Below, piece by piece: positions 34,622 through 42,342 of a stretch of DNA of 64,000 nt; position 1 is the stretch's first letter, and each line of letters starts with the position of its first letter. The translations under genes were made by a program, and so were the position numbers. This stretch comes from Cytophagales bacterium (GTDB taxonomy: Bacteria > Bacteroidota > Bacteroidia > Cytophagales > Cyclobacteriaceae). Location of the stretch: the NCBI GenBank assembly GCA_033344775.1, contig JAWPMT010000004.1, positions 1,426,001-1,490,000 on the forward strand, written 5' to 3'. The notes under the pieces were generated by a model. That model was not told the DNA's origin and did not search any database. It was given only the letters and a program-made list of their open reading frames with translations.

Positions 34622-37240
34622 ATGGGAAGATCCTGCTTGATGCTCATTGGCACACTTATGCTGGCTTGTCTGGTACTACACGGGCAAGACACTGAAAACA
34701 TGGCGATTCGTCAGTGGCGAGATGCTGTGGCAAAAGCTGAAGGAGATTCCAGTCGTCTGGCGGCAATGATCGAGCTCTCTGAAACATTGTTCTTCTTCGG
34801 TAAGTCTGAGGAAGCTGCACAATTAGATACGGCGATTCACGACCTGAGTGTTAAAGCCAATCTCCCTTTCGGAAAAGCACGCGCCATGCTCAATTTCTGC
34901 AATGCCCAGGATCGATTAGGCAACTTCGACCGGGCCATGGAATACCTCAAGCAGGGACTGGAAATCAGTGAGGAAATTGGATATGACATTGGTACCTGTC
35001 GGCTGATCCTGGAACGCGGGGCCATTTATGAAAAAATGGGAGAACACATCGCTTCAGAAAGGGATGTCATGGACGGCCTGGCCCTTGCTCTAAAAATCAA
35101 CTATCATCATGGTGTGGCGCTTGCTTACAATACCATTGCAATCGTCAAAGCCAAATCCGGGAATCTCGAGGAGAGTAAGGCTGATCTGCACAAAAGCATC
35201 ACCGCCTATCAACAAACGCACAAAACTTTTGAATTAAAGTCACCCTACAGCAACATCGGGCAGGTCTACGACATGATGGGTGATCCGGACAAAGCCTCTG
35301 AGTTCTTCAGCAAGGCAATGAACATTAACAGAAGTTTCGACAATGAATTGGGGATGGCTACCCAGTTGAACAACATCGGTGGCATCTACCAACGACAAGG
35401 TGATCTTCCAAGAGCACTGGAGCATTATCAAAAATCCCTGGATATCCTGGAGGCCTATCAGTCTTACAGCCGCATTTTCTACGTGTATGGCAGTGTAGGA
35501 ATGATCTACATGCGCCAGAAAAAATATGAACTGGCCATGGAATATTTTCAAAAAGGCATCAAATTAGGTATTGAGCAAAATAACCGGGAAGCACTGGCGG
35601 TTGGCTATGGTCATGTAGCCGAACTGCTCAGCGAACAAGGGCATTATCGTGAATCAACTAATTATTACCTGAAAGCGCTTGCTCTGACCGAAAGCCAGGG
35701 TCAACTCAGTAAAATCAACACGCTCTTTGATGACATTGGCGACAATTACCTGAAGCTGGACATGTATGATAGCGCCAAATATTACTTTCAAGAAGCCCTT
35801 AAGGTTGGCAAACAACACCAGCTGACCCGTGTCCTGGCTCCTGCAAGTCTGGGATTGGCCACCGTTTATCTTCATCAGCGTGACCTGACACGCAGTAAAC
35901 AACATGCCCGGGAGGCCTTAAAAAATGCGGAGGCTCAGATGAACCGTCAACGTATCAGTGACGCAGCAAAGATTTTATCAGATATCGCTTATCAGGAAGG
36001 TGATTTCAAAAATGCCTTCTCCTACCATAAACTTTATTCTGAACAGAAAGACAGCATCCTGAACGAGAACTCCATTCAGAAACTTACGGAGCTAAGGATG
36101 CAATATGAATTTGATCGGGAGAAAAAAGAAATAGATCTTGAACAACAGCAGAAAGAACTCGCATTTAACGATGAACTGGAAAGACAAAAAGCAATTCAAT
36201 ATGCTACGATTGGAGGTGGTATACTTTTCATCATTTTGGCGGTGATCTTCTATAGATCCTACCGAAGAAAACGCCTTGACAATGCCCGCATTCAGGAGCA
36301 GGCAGATCAATTAGCCTTTAGTAACGAACAATTACAGGAGCTTTCCAGCTTCAAAGAAGGCCTGACGCACATGATTGCACACGACATGAAAAACAGCCTG
36401 AATGTGATCCTGGGGCTATCTGAAAATGAGTCGGAAGAAAAGATGAAGCAAATCCATCAGTCCGGTGGGCAATTGCTGAGCCTTGTCCTCAACATGCTGG
36501 ATATTCAAAAATTTGAAGAGGCACAGATCCATCTGAACCCATCCAAGCAATCGATCCAGAAACTAATTTCAGAAGCCATTCTGCAAGTAGAATTACTCGC
36601 TTATTCCGAAGGCCTGACCATTGAACGGGAGCTGGATGATGCCCCTTTGGTACATTGCAACGAAAGTCTCATTGTACGGGTCCTGGTCAATTTACTGACC
36701 AATGCCATCAAGTATTCCAGAGGTCAATCCAGTATCAAGATCACCTCAAGTCAAAATTCCACAGACACCTTGACTATCAGCATCATTGATTACGGTTCAG
36801 GCATTCACGAAGATGACCTGCCACACGTCTTTGATAAATTCTGGCAGACCAAAGCAAAGCAGAGTGGACAAGTCACTTCTACAGGACTAGGGCTCACCTT
36901 CTGTAAATTGGCCATTGAAGCACATGGCGGAAATATTCATGTAGCCTCGAATTATGGTCAGGGAAGCACCTTTACCTTCACTCTTCCTTTAAAAACAATG
37001 GCAGAACCAGAAGCCTCGCAAGGCAAGTTGGTGGTTCAGGAGGAGCAATCTCTGGTGGAAGAATTATCACAGGAACTACGAAAACTGCAAGTCTATCAGG
37101 CTGGAGAGATTTTCAGGATCCTGAACCGTGACGAGGCCCGCAATATGCAATCACCCTGGGCTCAGGAGCTCCGCATGGCCGTGGAACAGTCCGACACAGA
37201 GAAGTACCGTCAACTGGTGGATCTGGAAGCCGCAGGCTGA
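34622..37240 (+). CDS. TPR-containing histidine kinase (copy 1)
   Basis: An 872-residue sensor kinase: signal peptide (about 1-22), periplasmic TPR array (about 40-480), coiled coil, one membrane helix (about 525-545) and a cytoplasmic kinase. The phosphoacceptor lies in HMIAHDMKNSLNVI. The ATPase part carries LLTNAIKYS, DYGSGI and STGLGLTFC. An extra C-terminal segment of about 70 residues follows the catalytic domain. No response regulator gene is adjacent. The kinase and tail are nearly identical to the next gene, while the TPR parts differ, so the two may sense different partners and feed the same output. Confidence 0.92.
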   Translation: MGRSCLMLIGTLMLACLVLHGQDTENMAIRQWRDAVAKAEGDSSRLAAMIELSETLFFFGKSEEAAQLDTAIHDLSVKANLPFGKARAMLNFCNAQDRLGNFDRAMEYLKQGLEISEEIGYDIGTCRLILERGAIYEKMGEHIASERDVMDGLALALKINYHHGVALAYNTIAIVKAKSGNLEESKADLHKSITAYQQTHKTFELKSPYSNIGQVYDMMGDPDKASEFFSKAMNINRSFDNELGMATQLNNIGGIYQRQGDLPRALEHYQKSLDILEAYQSYSRIFYVYGSVGMIYMRQKKYELAMEYFQKGIKLGIEQNNREALAVGYGHVAELLSEQGHYRESTNYYLKALALTESQGQLSKINTLFDDIGDNYLKLDMYDSAKYYFQEALKVGKQHQLTRVLAPASLGLATVYLHQRDLTRSKQHAREALKNAEAQMNRQRISDAAKILSDIAYQEGDFKNAFSYHKLYSEQKDSILNENSIQKLTELRMQYEFDREKKEIDLEQQQKELAFNDELERQKAIQYATIGGGILFIILAVIFYRSYRRKRLDNARIQEQADQLAFSNEQLQELSSFKEGLTHMIAHDMKNSLNVILGLSENESEEKMKQIHQSGGQLLSLVLNMLDIQKFEEAQIHLNPSKQSIQKLISEAILQVELLAYSEGLTIERELDDAPLVHCNESLIVRVLVNLLTNAIKYSRGQSSIKITSSQNSTDTLTISIIDYGSGIHEDDLPHVFDKFWQTKAKQSGQVTSTGLGLTFCKLAIEAHGGNIHVASNYGQGSTFTFTLPLKTMAEPEASQGKLVVQEEQSLVEELSQELRKLQVYQAGEIFRILNRDEARNMQSPWAQELRMAVEQSDTEKYRQLVDLEAAG

Positions 37241-37337
37241 TCCATGAATAAAATGATGGTCCATTCATCAGGACTTACTTTGAATTCAATGTTCGCATAG
37301 TTACTTTTCCAACAGCATACTCGACTTACCGCCTTTC

Positions 37338-39815
37338 ATGAGAAGTCTTTTATTTAGTATCCTGTGTCTGATCAGCATTTTCGGACATGGGCAAGATTAC
37401 GTTGCGCTTACTGATTCGCTGAATTCACAATTCTTCAAAGTTTACAAGACGAATACGGACAGTGCCCAACTTGTTATTCAATCATTAGAAACACTCGCTA
37501 AGTCGGAGGGTTATGTACCCGCGGTTGCCTATGCTGCCTACTTCAAAGCCAAATTAGCCAGTCAGTCAACAGGACTTCAGGAAGCCATTGCTTTGTATGA
37601 AAAAGCACGAGCGGAGGAAGACAGCTTGCTTGCTATTGAAATGCCCGAATCGTGGAAAAACAAACTCTGGTCGACATTTACCAGACGAGGTACAGATGCC
37701 GGTGCTGCTTATATAGCTGCCGGAGCTTTTGAAAAGAGCCTGACCGAGTTTCGAATGACTTCAAATGCCGCATTGATGGCAGCTGATAGCAATCGTTATG
37801 GAGGTGTGATGGGCAGAATAGGAGCGGCCTACTTCTATTTGGGTGAACAAGATTCTGCTACATACTACATAGAAAAACAGAAAGCAATTGGGATTGCCTT
37901 AGGAGATATTGATATCATCTCCGTTTCCCTAAGCAACTTGTCTTTCATTTATCGCGGCAAAGGAGAATTCGCAAAATCCCTGATCAGCCTTCAGGAAGGA
38001 AAAGATGCCATTTCTAACATGGACAACAGCCCTGAAAAAGATCAGGCCATTGCGACCCTTAATTTCGCTTTGGCTTCGTTGTTGTACATGCGTGATGATT
38101 ATCAACAAGCCAAAAAATTGTATTTACAGGCACACGATAATTATATGACCAGAGATGGTTCCAGAGCTATCAATTTACTTTATGAATTGGGAGACGTGTA
38201 TAAGTCGCTTGATCTTTATGATTCATCAGCCTTCTACTACCTTAAGAGTCTTAAAATGGCCCGTAATCTAGATCTGGAAGTGGACATCATTTATATCCAA
38301 AGCCGCTTGTCTGATCTGTATTTCGACATGGGAGACTATGAACGTTCCGAAGCTTATGCCGATTCAGGACTAGTCCAACAAAAAGTAAAGCAATTGGCTT
38401 TTGAAGGTTTCTTTCTCAATAAAAGCAAGGCAGAATTATTGCTCAGAAAATCACAGGCTCGCCGCGCTCTAGCTTATGCCAACACGGCCCAGAGTTGGAG
38501 TGATAGCCTGGGAGTCAACATGGAGTTTGATAAAGAGATCAATGACCTGCTGTATCGCATTCATAAAAAAAGCGGCAATCTGACCTTCGCTCTCAAACAC
38601 CTGGAACTTTTCAAAACATTGAATGATAGCCTAAGATCGGAAGCACAAACGCAGGAATTCACCATCGTAGATCAGGAACACAAAGCCGAGAAAGAGCGCC
38701 TCGCTTTGGTGGCCGAACAAGAAAAGACGGAACTTTCACTGAACAACAAATTGCAGCAACAGCGCGTCATCCAATACAGTGCTTTTGCCGGATTCGGATT
38801 GGTCTGTTTATTGGCCATCAGCTTCTACCGATCCTATCGGACCAAGCAAAAAGACAATGCCCACATCCAGGAGCAAGCCAATCAGTTGGCCTTTAGCAAC
38901 CAACAATTGCAGGAGCTTTCCAGCTTCAAGGATGGCCTGACACACATGATCGCACATGACATGAAAAACAGCCTGAATGTGATTCTGGGGCTGTCTGAAA
39001 ACGAGTCGGAAGAAAAGATGAAACAAATTCATCAGTCTGGTGGGCAATTGCTGAGTCTGGTCCTCAACATGCTGGACATTCAAAAATTTGAGGAAGCACA
39101 GATCCACCTCAACCCTTCCCAACATTCGATCCAGAAACTGATCTCCGAAGCAGTGCTACAGGTAGAATTACTCGCTTATTCCGAAGGCCTGACCATTGAA
39201 CGGGAGCTGGAAGACAATCCTGCGGTGCATTGCAATGATAGTCTCATTGTCCGGGTGCTAGTTAATTTACTGACCAATGCCATCAAGTATTCCAGCGGTC
39301 AATCCAGTATCAAGATCACCTCTAATCAAACTTCCAACGACTTCCTGACCATTAGTATCGTTGATTACGGTTCAGGCATTCATGAAGATGACCTCCCACA
39401 TGTTTTTGAAAAGTTCTGGCAAACCGACGCCAGAAAAACAGGACATGTCACGTCAACAGGTCTTGGACTTACCTTTTGTAAACTGGCTATAGAAGCACAC
39501 GATGGAGACATCCAGGTCACGTCTACACATGGGAAAGGAAGTACGTTTACCTTTACCCTGCCGATAAAAACAATCCAGGAGCCAGTAGGGATTGAGGACA
39601 ATTTGGTGGTTCACGAAGAAAAGAACCTGGTCCAGGAATTAGCCCAAGAGCTGAGAAAATTGCAAGTTTATCAGGCTGGGGAGATCTTCAAGATCCTGAA
39701 CCGTGACGAGGCCCGCAATATGCAATCACCCTGGGCTCAGGAACTACGTGTAGCTGTAGAACAATCTGACACAGAGAAGTATCGACAGCTCGTCGATCTG
39801 GAAGTTTCTCCTTAA
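37338..39815 (+). CDS. TPR-containing histidine kinase (copy 2)
   Basis: An 825-residue paralogue of the preceding kinase with the same order of parts: signal peptide (about 1-18), TPR array (about 30-440), membrane helix (about 475-497), HisKA with HMIAHDMKNSLNVI, HATPase with DYGSGI and STGLGLTFC, and the same C-terminal extension (LRKLQVYQAGEIF, RNMQSPWAQELR). Protein and DNA are strikingly similar to copy 1 from about 38.85 kb onward and weakly similar before it. It is separated from copy 1 by 97 bases with its own possible promoter. Confidence 0.92.
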   Translation: MRSLLFSILCLISIFGHGQDYVALTDSLNSQFFKVYKTNTDSAQLVIQSLETLAKSEGYVPAVAYAAYFKAKLASQSTGLQEAIALYEKARAEEDSLLAIEMPESWKNKLWSTFTRRGTDAGAAYIAAGAFEKSLTEFRMTSNAALMAADSNRYGGVMGRIGAAYFYLGEQDSATYYIEKQKAIGIALGDIDIISVSLSNLSFIYRGKGEFAKSLISLQEGKDAISNMDNSPEKDQAIATLNFALASLLYMRDDYQQAKKLYLQAHDNYMTRDGSRAINLLYELGDVYKSLDLYDSSAFYYLKSLKMARNLDLEVDIIYIQSRLSDLYFDMGDYERSEAYADSGLVQQKVKQLAFEGFFLNKSKAELLLRKSQARRALAYANTAQSWSDSLGVNMEFDKEINDLLYRIHKKSGNLTFALKHLELFKTLNDSLRSEAQTQEFTIVDQEHKAEKERLALVAEQEKTELSLNNKLQQQRVIQYSAFAGFGLVCLLAISFYRSYRTKQKDNAHIQEQANQLAFSNQQLQELSSFKDGLTHMIAHDMKNSLNVILGLSENESEEKMKQIHQSGGQLLSLVLNMLDIQKFEEAQIHLNPSQHSIQKLISEAVLQVELLAYSEGLTIERELEDNPAVHCNDSLIVRVLVNLLTNAIKYSSGQSSIKITSNQTSNDFLTISIVDYGSGIHEDDLPHVFEKFWQTDARKTGHVTSTGLGLTFCKLAIEAHDGDIQVTSTHGKGSTFTFTLPIKTIQEPVGIEDNLVVHEEKNLVQELAQELRKLQVYQAGEIFKILNRDEARNMQSPWAQELRVAVEQSDTEKYRQLVDLEVSP

Positions 39816-39824
39816 CTTTTGGCC

Positions 39825-40031
39825 ATGGATTTATTAAAAAGCAACAAAGTCATTCAACGAAGCAGCGCATTCATCATCATCATTTTGGCACTGTTAAGGA
39901 TTGCCCATTTCATCGGACATACTACTTTTCTTTGGGCCGCTTTTGGTTTCACATTTATCGCATTGCTGATCAGTCAGCGAGCAGTCGAGAAACTACAAGC
40001 CAAAGTCAAATCGTTAGAAAAGGAAGGATAA
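39825..40031 (+). CDS. Small two-helix membrane protein
   Basis: A 68-residue protein with two hydrophobic helices (about 13-30 and 35-53, with the pair AHFIGHTTF between them) and a charged C-terminal tail that looks coiled-coil-like (AVEKLQAKVKSLEKEG). It starts 9 bases after the second kinase gene, so it may be co-transcribed with it. No family was recognised; a membrane partner of the kinase is one possibility. Confidence 0.6.
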   Translation: MDLLKSNKVIQRSSAFIIIILALLRIAHFIGHTTFLWAAFGFTFIALLISQRAVEKLQAKVKSLEKEG

Positions 40032-40034
40032 TTT

Positions 40035-40062
40035 GTCACGCTTCGACAGGCTCAGCATGACA
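40035..40062. repeat. Short interspersed repeat fragment
   Basis: CGCTTCGACAGGCTCAGCATGACA lies in the gap between two small genes. Its core TTCGACA(G/A)GCTC recurs at 22254-22265. Sequences of this kind form small dispersed repeats in Cytophagales genomes (general knowledge). Confidence 0.35.
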
Positions 40063-40105
40063 AAATAAATTTTCTTGCTTTCTTTGGCGATCAGCATACG
40101 ACACC

Positions 40106-40423
40106 ATGAATAAGAAACACAAAAAGAAAATTCTCCTAAAGCTTTTAACAGCTGTCAAGAAGGTCGAAATCGTACCCGAAGAACACGATGGAGATGTGAA
40201 GAAAGCTGCTGCCAACAGGACTGCCACTTGCATCAATATCCTCCACCCCTACGCTGACCTTTTCGATGATACCTTCAGGAAAAAAGTGTTGACTTATATG
40301 ATGATTGGTCGAGCCGCAGAAGAAGGAGATACAGCGAGTTTCACCAAATTAGAACCCATGATCGAACCTATATATACGCTTATTTTGGAGACTTTGGAGA
40401 AAATGATCAGGAAGTTGGGGTAG
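40106..40423 (+). CDS. Small cytoplasmic protein of unknown function
   Basis: A 105-residue, probably all-helical protein with a very basic start (MNKKHKKKILLKLL) and a predominantly acidic C-terminal half (AAEEGDTASFTKLEPMIEP). There is no signal peptide or membrane helix. The family was not recognised. It lies 14 bases before a small membrane protein gene and may be expressed with it. Confidence 0.55.
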   Translation: MNKKHKKKILLKLLTAVKKVEIVPEEHDGDVKKAAANRTATCINILHPYADLFDDTFRKKVLTYMMIGRAAEEGDTASFTKLEPMIEPIYTLILETLEKMIRKLG

Positions 40424-40437
40424 GCGTTCTCCTTCAA

Positions 40438-40698
40438 ATGAATACTAGAAAAAATAAGATCGCTGCCTTAGTCGCAATCATGGCATCATTGATCACCAGC
40501 ATACCTCTCTCATCAAAAACAAGCGGCGTGGAAGGAATAAGCGAAGTTTGGTTCACTGTAGGTACTTTTTTCGGCACGATGACACTAATTTTCATTCCAT
40601 CGGCCATTGCTTTCCTGATTCGCAAAAATTCCTTCTCTTACGTCGTTTACATCTTCACCTTTATTGCGATTCTATTTTTCATTTTAATTTATTTTTAG
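40438..40698 (+). CDS. Small membrane protein of unknown function
   Basis: An 86-residue protein with hydrophobic segments at about 9-26, 40-60 and 66-85 and few charged residues. The first may be a signal-anchor. It is the last gene before the peptide array. Small multi-span proteins next to peptide genes sometimes confer self-immunity, but nothing in the sequence proves it here. Confidence 0.55.
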   Translation: MNTRKNKIAALVAIMASLITSIPLSSKTSGVEGISEVWFTVGTFFGTMTLIFIPSAIAFLIRKNSFSYVVYIFTFIAILFFILIYF

Positions 40699-40720
40699 TG
40701 AGAAATTAGACTCCTTTTTT

Positions 40721-40780
40721 TAGCAATCGCTTGGCTTCGTTGAGCGATCCATATATCCCTGGCTTTTAGCCAATTCAGAA
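40721..40780 (+). repeat. Two-hairpin repeat, copy A
   Basis: About 60 bases with an imperfect hairpin (CGCTTGG ... TTGAGCG), the word ATCCATAT, and a perfect hairpin TGGCT/AGCCA. It matches copies at 41068-41128 and 42188-42248 along its whole length. Confidence 0.65.
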
Positions 40781-40794
40781 CACAGACTTACTTC

Positions 40795-40859
40795 TTTAGG
40801 CTTGAGCCTAAATAAATATGACTCACTCGGCCTACACGGCGGGGCAAAACCGAGCGAGT
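40795..40859 (+). repeat. Palindromes preceding the peptide array
   Basis: A perfect palindrome with arms TTTAGGCT and AGCCTAAA lies at 40795-40812. ACTCACTCGG (40821-40830) pairs with CCGAGCGAGT (40850-40859) with one G-U pair, and a T-run follows at 40871-40876. The second may be a terminator upstream of the first peptide gene. Confidence 0.4.
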
Positions 40860-40909
40860 ACAGGAGGGCTTTTTTTATACTCTTTATTTTGATCGGTATT
40901 TGAATTGGG

Positions 40910-40952
40910 TATGTTATTTGCCTTAGTCATATCTCAACTAAATATTACAACT
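40910..40952 (+). promoter_or_regulatory. Upstream element of peptide gene 1
   Basis: TATGTTATTTGC (40910-40921) is repeated as TATCTTATTTGC (41161-41172) before peptide gene 2. The word CTCAACTAAATATTACAACT directly precedes the ATG and recurs with small changes before all five peptide genes. The first word is a candidate promoter; the second is probably a leader or translation-start element. Confidence 0.5.
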
Positions 40953-41033
40953 ATGAAAAAGCTAAATGTGAAACAATTGCAGTCTGTGAAGGGAGGTCCT
41001 AAATTGAAAGTCGGACAACCAACAGGTGGATGA
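40953..41033 (+). CDS. Double-glycine leader peptide 1
   Basis: A 26-residue ORF. The first 15 residues, MKKLNVKQLQSVKGG, form a basic leader ending in a Gly-Gly site. The remaining core is PKLKVGQPTGG. Four similar genes follow within 800 bases, with the same leader pattern and different cores. Such leaders direct small peptides to C39-peptidase or related ABC exporters; this leader is short for the class. A TTCG-loop terminator follows after 6 bases. Confidence 0.75.
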   Translation: MKKLNVKQLQSVKGGPKLKVGQPTGG

Positions 41034-41039
41034 TGAGTT

Positions 41040-41060
41040 AAGCCCTTCGGGGCTTTTTTT
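41040..41060 (+). terminator. Terminator after peptide gene 1
   Basis: Arms AAGCCC and GGGCTT around TTCG, followed by a T-run. Confidence 0.85.
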
Positions 41061-41067
41061 AATCCCT

Positions 41068-41128
41068 ACAGCAAAGCTCGGCTGTTGTCGAGCAATCCAT
41101 ATTATCCTGGATTTTAGCTAATTCAGAG
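41068..41128 (+). repeat. Two-hairpin repeat, copy B
   Basis: Between the terminator of peptide gene 1 and the promoter-like word of gene 2. It has the same order as copy A (GCTCGGC ... GTCGAGC, ATCCATAT, then GGATTTTAGCTA), but the second hairpin is weakened by substitutions. Confidence 0.6.
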
Positions 41129-41192
41129 CCTATCAGCTTTGAACTCTGTCTATTGTTGTGTATCTTATTTGCTCAACTAAAAATTTACAACT

Positions 41193-41261
41193 ATGAAAAA
41201 ACTACATGCGAAACAAGCACAGTCTGTTAAAGGGGGTCCTAAATTGACCATCAAACAATGA
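41193..41261 (+). CDS. Double-glycine leader peptide 2
   Basis: A 22-residue ORF, the shortest of the set: leader MKKLHAKQAQSVKGG and core PKLTIKQ of only seven residues. The core shares PKL with peptide 1. The same CTCAACTAAA...ACAACT element precedes the ATG, and a terminator follows. Confidence 0.7.
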   Translation: MKKLHAKQAQSVKGGPKLTIKQ

Positions 41262-41279
41262 CCTGAAATAGGTTAATCC

Positions 41280-41297
41280 AAGCCCTTCGGGGCTTTT
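41280..41297 (+). terminator. Terminator after peptide gene 2
   Basis: AAGCCC-TTCG-GGGCTT with a short T-run (TTTT), so readthrough into gene 3 is likely; gene 3 has no promoter-like word of its own. Confidence 0.75.
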
Positions 41298-41332
41298 AAA
41301 CAACTTCATTACTCAACTAAATTATTAGAACT

Positions 41333-41419
41333 ATGAAAAAGCTGAATGCGAAGCAATTACAATCAATCAAAGCAGGCAGTCGAACTAACCCAGGAGGTCA
41401 AGTACTATTAGATAACTAA
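41333..41419 (+). CDS. Double-glycine-type leader peptide 3
   Basis: A 28-residue ORF with leader MKKLNAKQLQSIKAG (Ala-Gly at the site) and core SRTNPGGQVLLDN. Unlike the others, the core has an acidic residue and a hydrophobic patch. The 40 bases before the ATG are nearly identical to those before peptide gene 5. No TTCG terminator follows. Confidence 0.7.
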   Translation: MKKLNAKQLQSIKAGSRTNPGGQVLLDN

Positions 41420-41516
41420 TAAATATCGAACTGGTACCTGAATGGGGACGAACGTTTCTGATCCGGATTCATTGGTCCTGATCGATCAATTATTTATTCA
41501 ACTAAATTTTACAACT

Positions 41517-41600
41517 ATGAAAAAGCTGAATGTGAAACAAGCTCAGTCCGTTAAAGCAGGGAAAACCCCAATGTTGAGAGTCAGTCAAGGTGGGGGTTAA
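41517..41600 (+). CDS. Double-glycine-type leader peptide 4
   Basis: A 27-residue ORF with leader MKKLNVKQAQSVKAG and core KTPMLRVSQGGG. The leader is a mosaic of those of peptides 1, 2 and 3. The upstream AT-rich element CAACTAAATTTTACAACT is conserved, and a terminator follows. Confidence 0.7.
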   Translation: MKKLNVKQAQSVKAGKTPMLRVSQGGG

Positions 41601-41609
41601 TCTTAATCC

Positions 41610-41627
41610 AAGCCCCTCGGGGCTTTT
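41610..41627 (+). terminator. Terminator after peptide gene 4
   Basis: Arms AAGCCCC and GGGGCTT around TC, or AAGCCC and GGGCTT around CTCG, followed by a short T-run. The flanks match the terminator after gene 2. Confidence 0.75.
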
Positions 41628-41661
41628 AAATAACTTCATTACTCAACTAAATTTTACAACT

Positions 41662-41757
41662 ATGAGAAAGCTTGAAAAGAGTCAACTCAGACAGATTAAG
41701 GGCGGGCCAGTACTCAAGGTCAAAACGCCAAGAGTGAGAAATAGTCCATCACATTGA
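41662..41757 (+). CDS. Double-glycine leader peptide 5
   Basis: A 31-residue ORF with the most divergent leader, MRKLEKSQLRQIKGG, and the longest core, PVLKVKTPRVRNSPSH, which is strongly basic. Conservation of M-K/R-K-L, Gln8, Lys13 and the final Gly while other positions drift suggests selection on the leader. A terminator with a longer T-run ends the array. Confidence 0.7.
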   Translation: MRKLEKSQLRQIKGGPVLKVKTPRVRNSPSH

Positions 41758-41769
41758 AAGAGACTAATC

Positions 41770-41789
41770 AGCCCTTCGGGGCTTTTTTT
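41770..41789 (+). terminator. Terminator ending the peptide array
   Basis: AGCCC-TTCG-GGGCT followed by seven T, the strongest of the series together with that after gene 1. Confidence 0.85.
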
Positions 41790-41869
41790 ATGCCAAGTTT
41801 CCATCGGTTTTAGGACTGACGCCCATTAAATGAGAAATGATTTTTATCTTCAGTGAAAACTCCTCCGTT

Positions 41870-42052
41870 ATGAAATCTTCGAAAACCACCAACACTCTGC
41901 TAGCTATCATCGCAATCAATCTTTGTTTCTGAAGTTTTATGCAAATAGTCCCAAAAGCAAATGCTAATCCTAAGCAGAAATTGGATAAGGGGTATATTGA
42001 TGCACAGCCTGTTATCTTGGTTTCTAAACCTCTTTCAGATGGCAAGTCATAA
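41870..42052 (+). pseudogene. Small exported-type ORF interrupted by an in-frame TGA
   Basis: The frame starts MKSSKTTNTLLAIIAINLCF, then hits TGA (41930-41932), and continues in the same frame with SFMQIVPKANANPKQKL through SKPLSDGKS to TAA. Without the stop it would be a 60-codon small protein with a hydrophobic N-terminal segment, a type common in Bacteroidota. One point mutation would restore it. It is either a recent pseudogene or readthrough; a 20-residue peptide alone is less likely. Confidence 0.5.
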
Positions 42053-42160
42053 CCTTTAGAAATTACTTCAGATGACAAACTCCCTACTAGGCTAGTTGTT
42101 GATGTAAAGTAGATACGCTCAAAGTACCAATACGACCAATTCGTTGAAAGGCACCCCCTA

Positions 42161-42181
42161 GGTGTAGTTTGAAACTACACC
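42161..42181. repeat. Perfect palindrome
   Basis: Arms GGTGTAGTTT and AAACTACACC around one G, in gene-free DNA between the interrupted ORF and repeat copy C. Operator or terminator; no gene assignment. Confidence 0.45.
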
Positions 42182-42187
42182 AACATA

Positions 42188-42248
42188 TTAGCAATCGCTC
42201 GGCTCCTGTCGAGTGATCCATATTTCTTTGGCTTGTAGCCAACTCCAG
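42188..42248 (+). repeat. Two-hairpin repeat, copy C
   Basis: Third copy of the element: TCGCTCGG ... GTCGAGTGA, ATCCATAT, then a perfect hairpin TTGGCT/AGCCAA. Together with copy A it brackets the peptide array and the interrupted ORF. Confidence 0.65.
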
Positions 42249-42268
42249 CCTCACCACCCCTTTCTAAT

Positions 42269-42314
42269 AAACCTATAAGATCTCTTCATACCAGCTATTA
42301 GACCATATAGGTTT
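42269..42314. repeat. Inverted repeat with 28-base loop
   Basis: AAACCTATA (42269-42277) pairs with TATAGGTTT (42306-42314). It lies just upstream of the PadR promoter region. Confidence 0.4.
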
Positions 42315-42342
42315 CCTCAAACAAAAACCTTTTTATTATAGC

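Noticed and set aside
41788-42078. Minus-strand frame of 96 codons after the peptide array
   Set aside because: It is antisense to the interrupted small ORF, overlaps the terminator region and lacks protein-like composition.
40721-42248. CRISPR array
   Set aside because: Repeat units are spaced unevenly and contain ORFs with conserved leaders and terminators; no cas gene is present.
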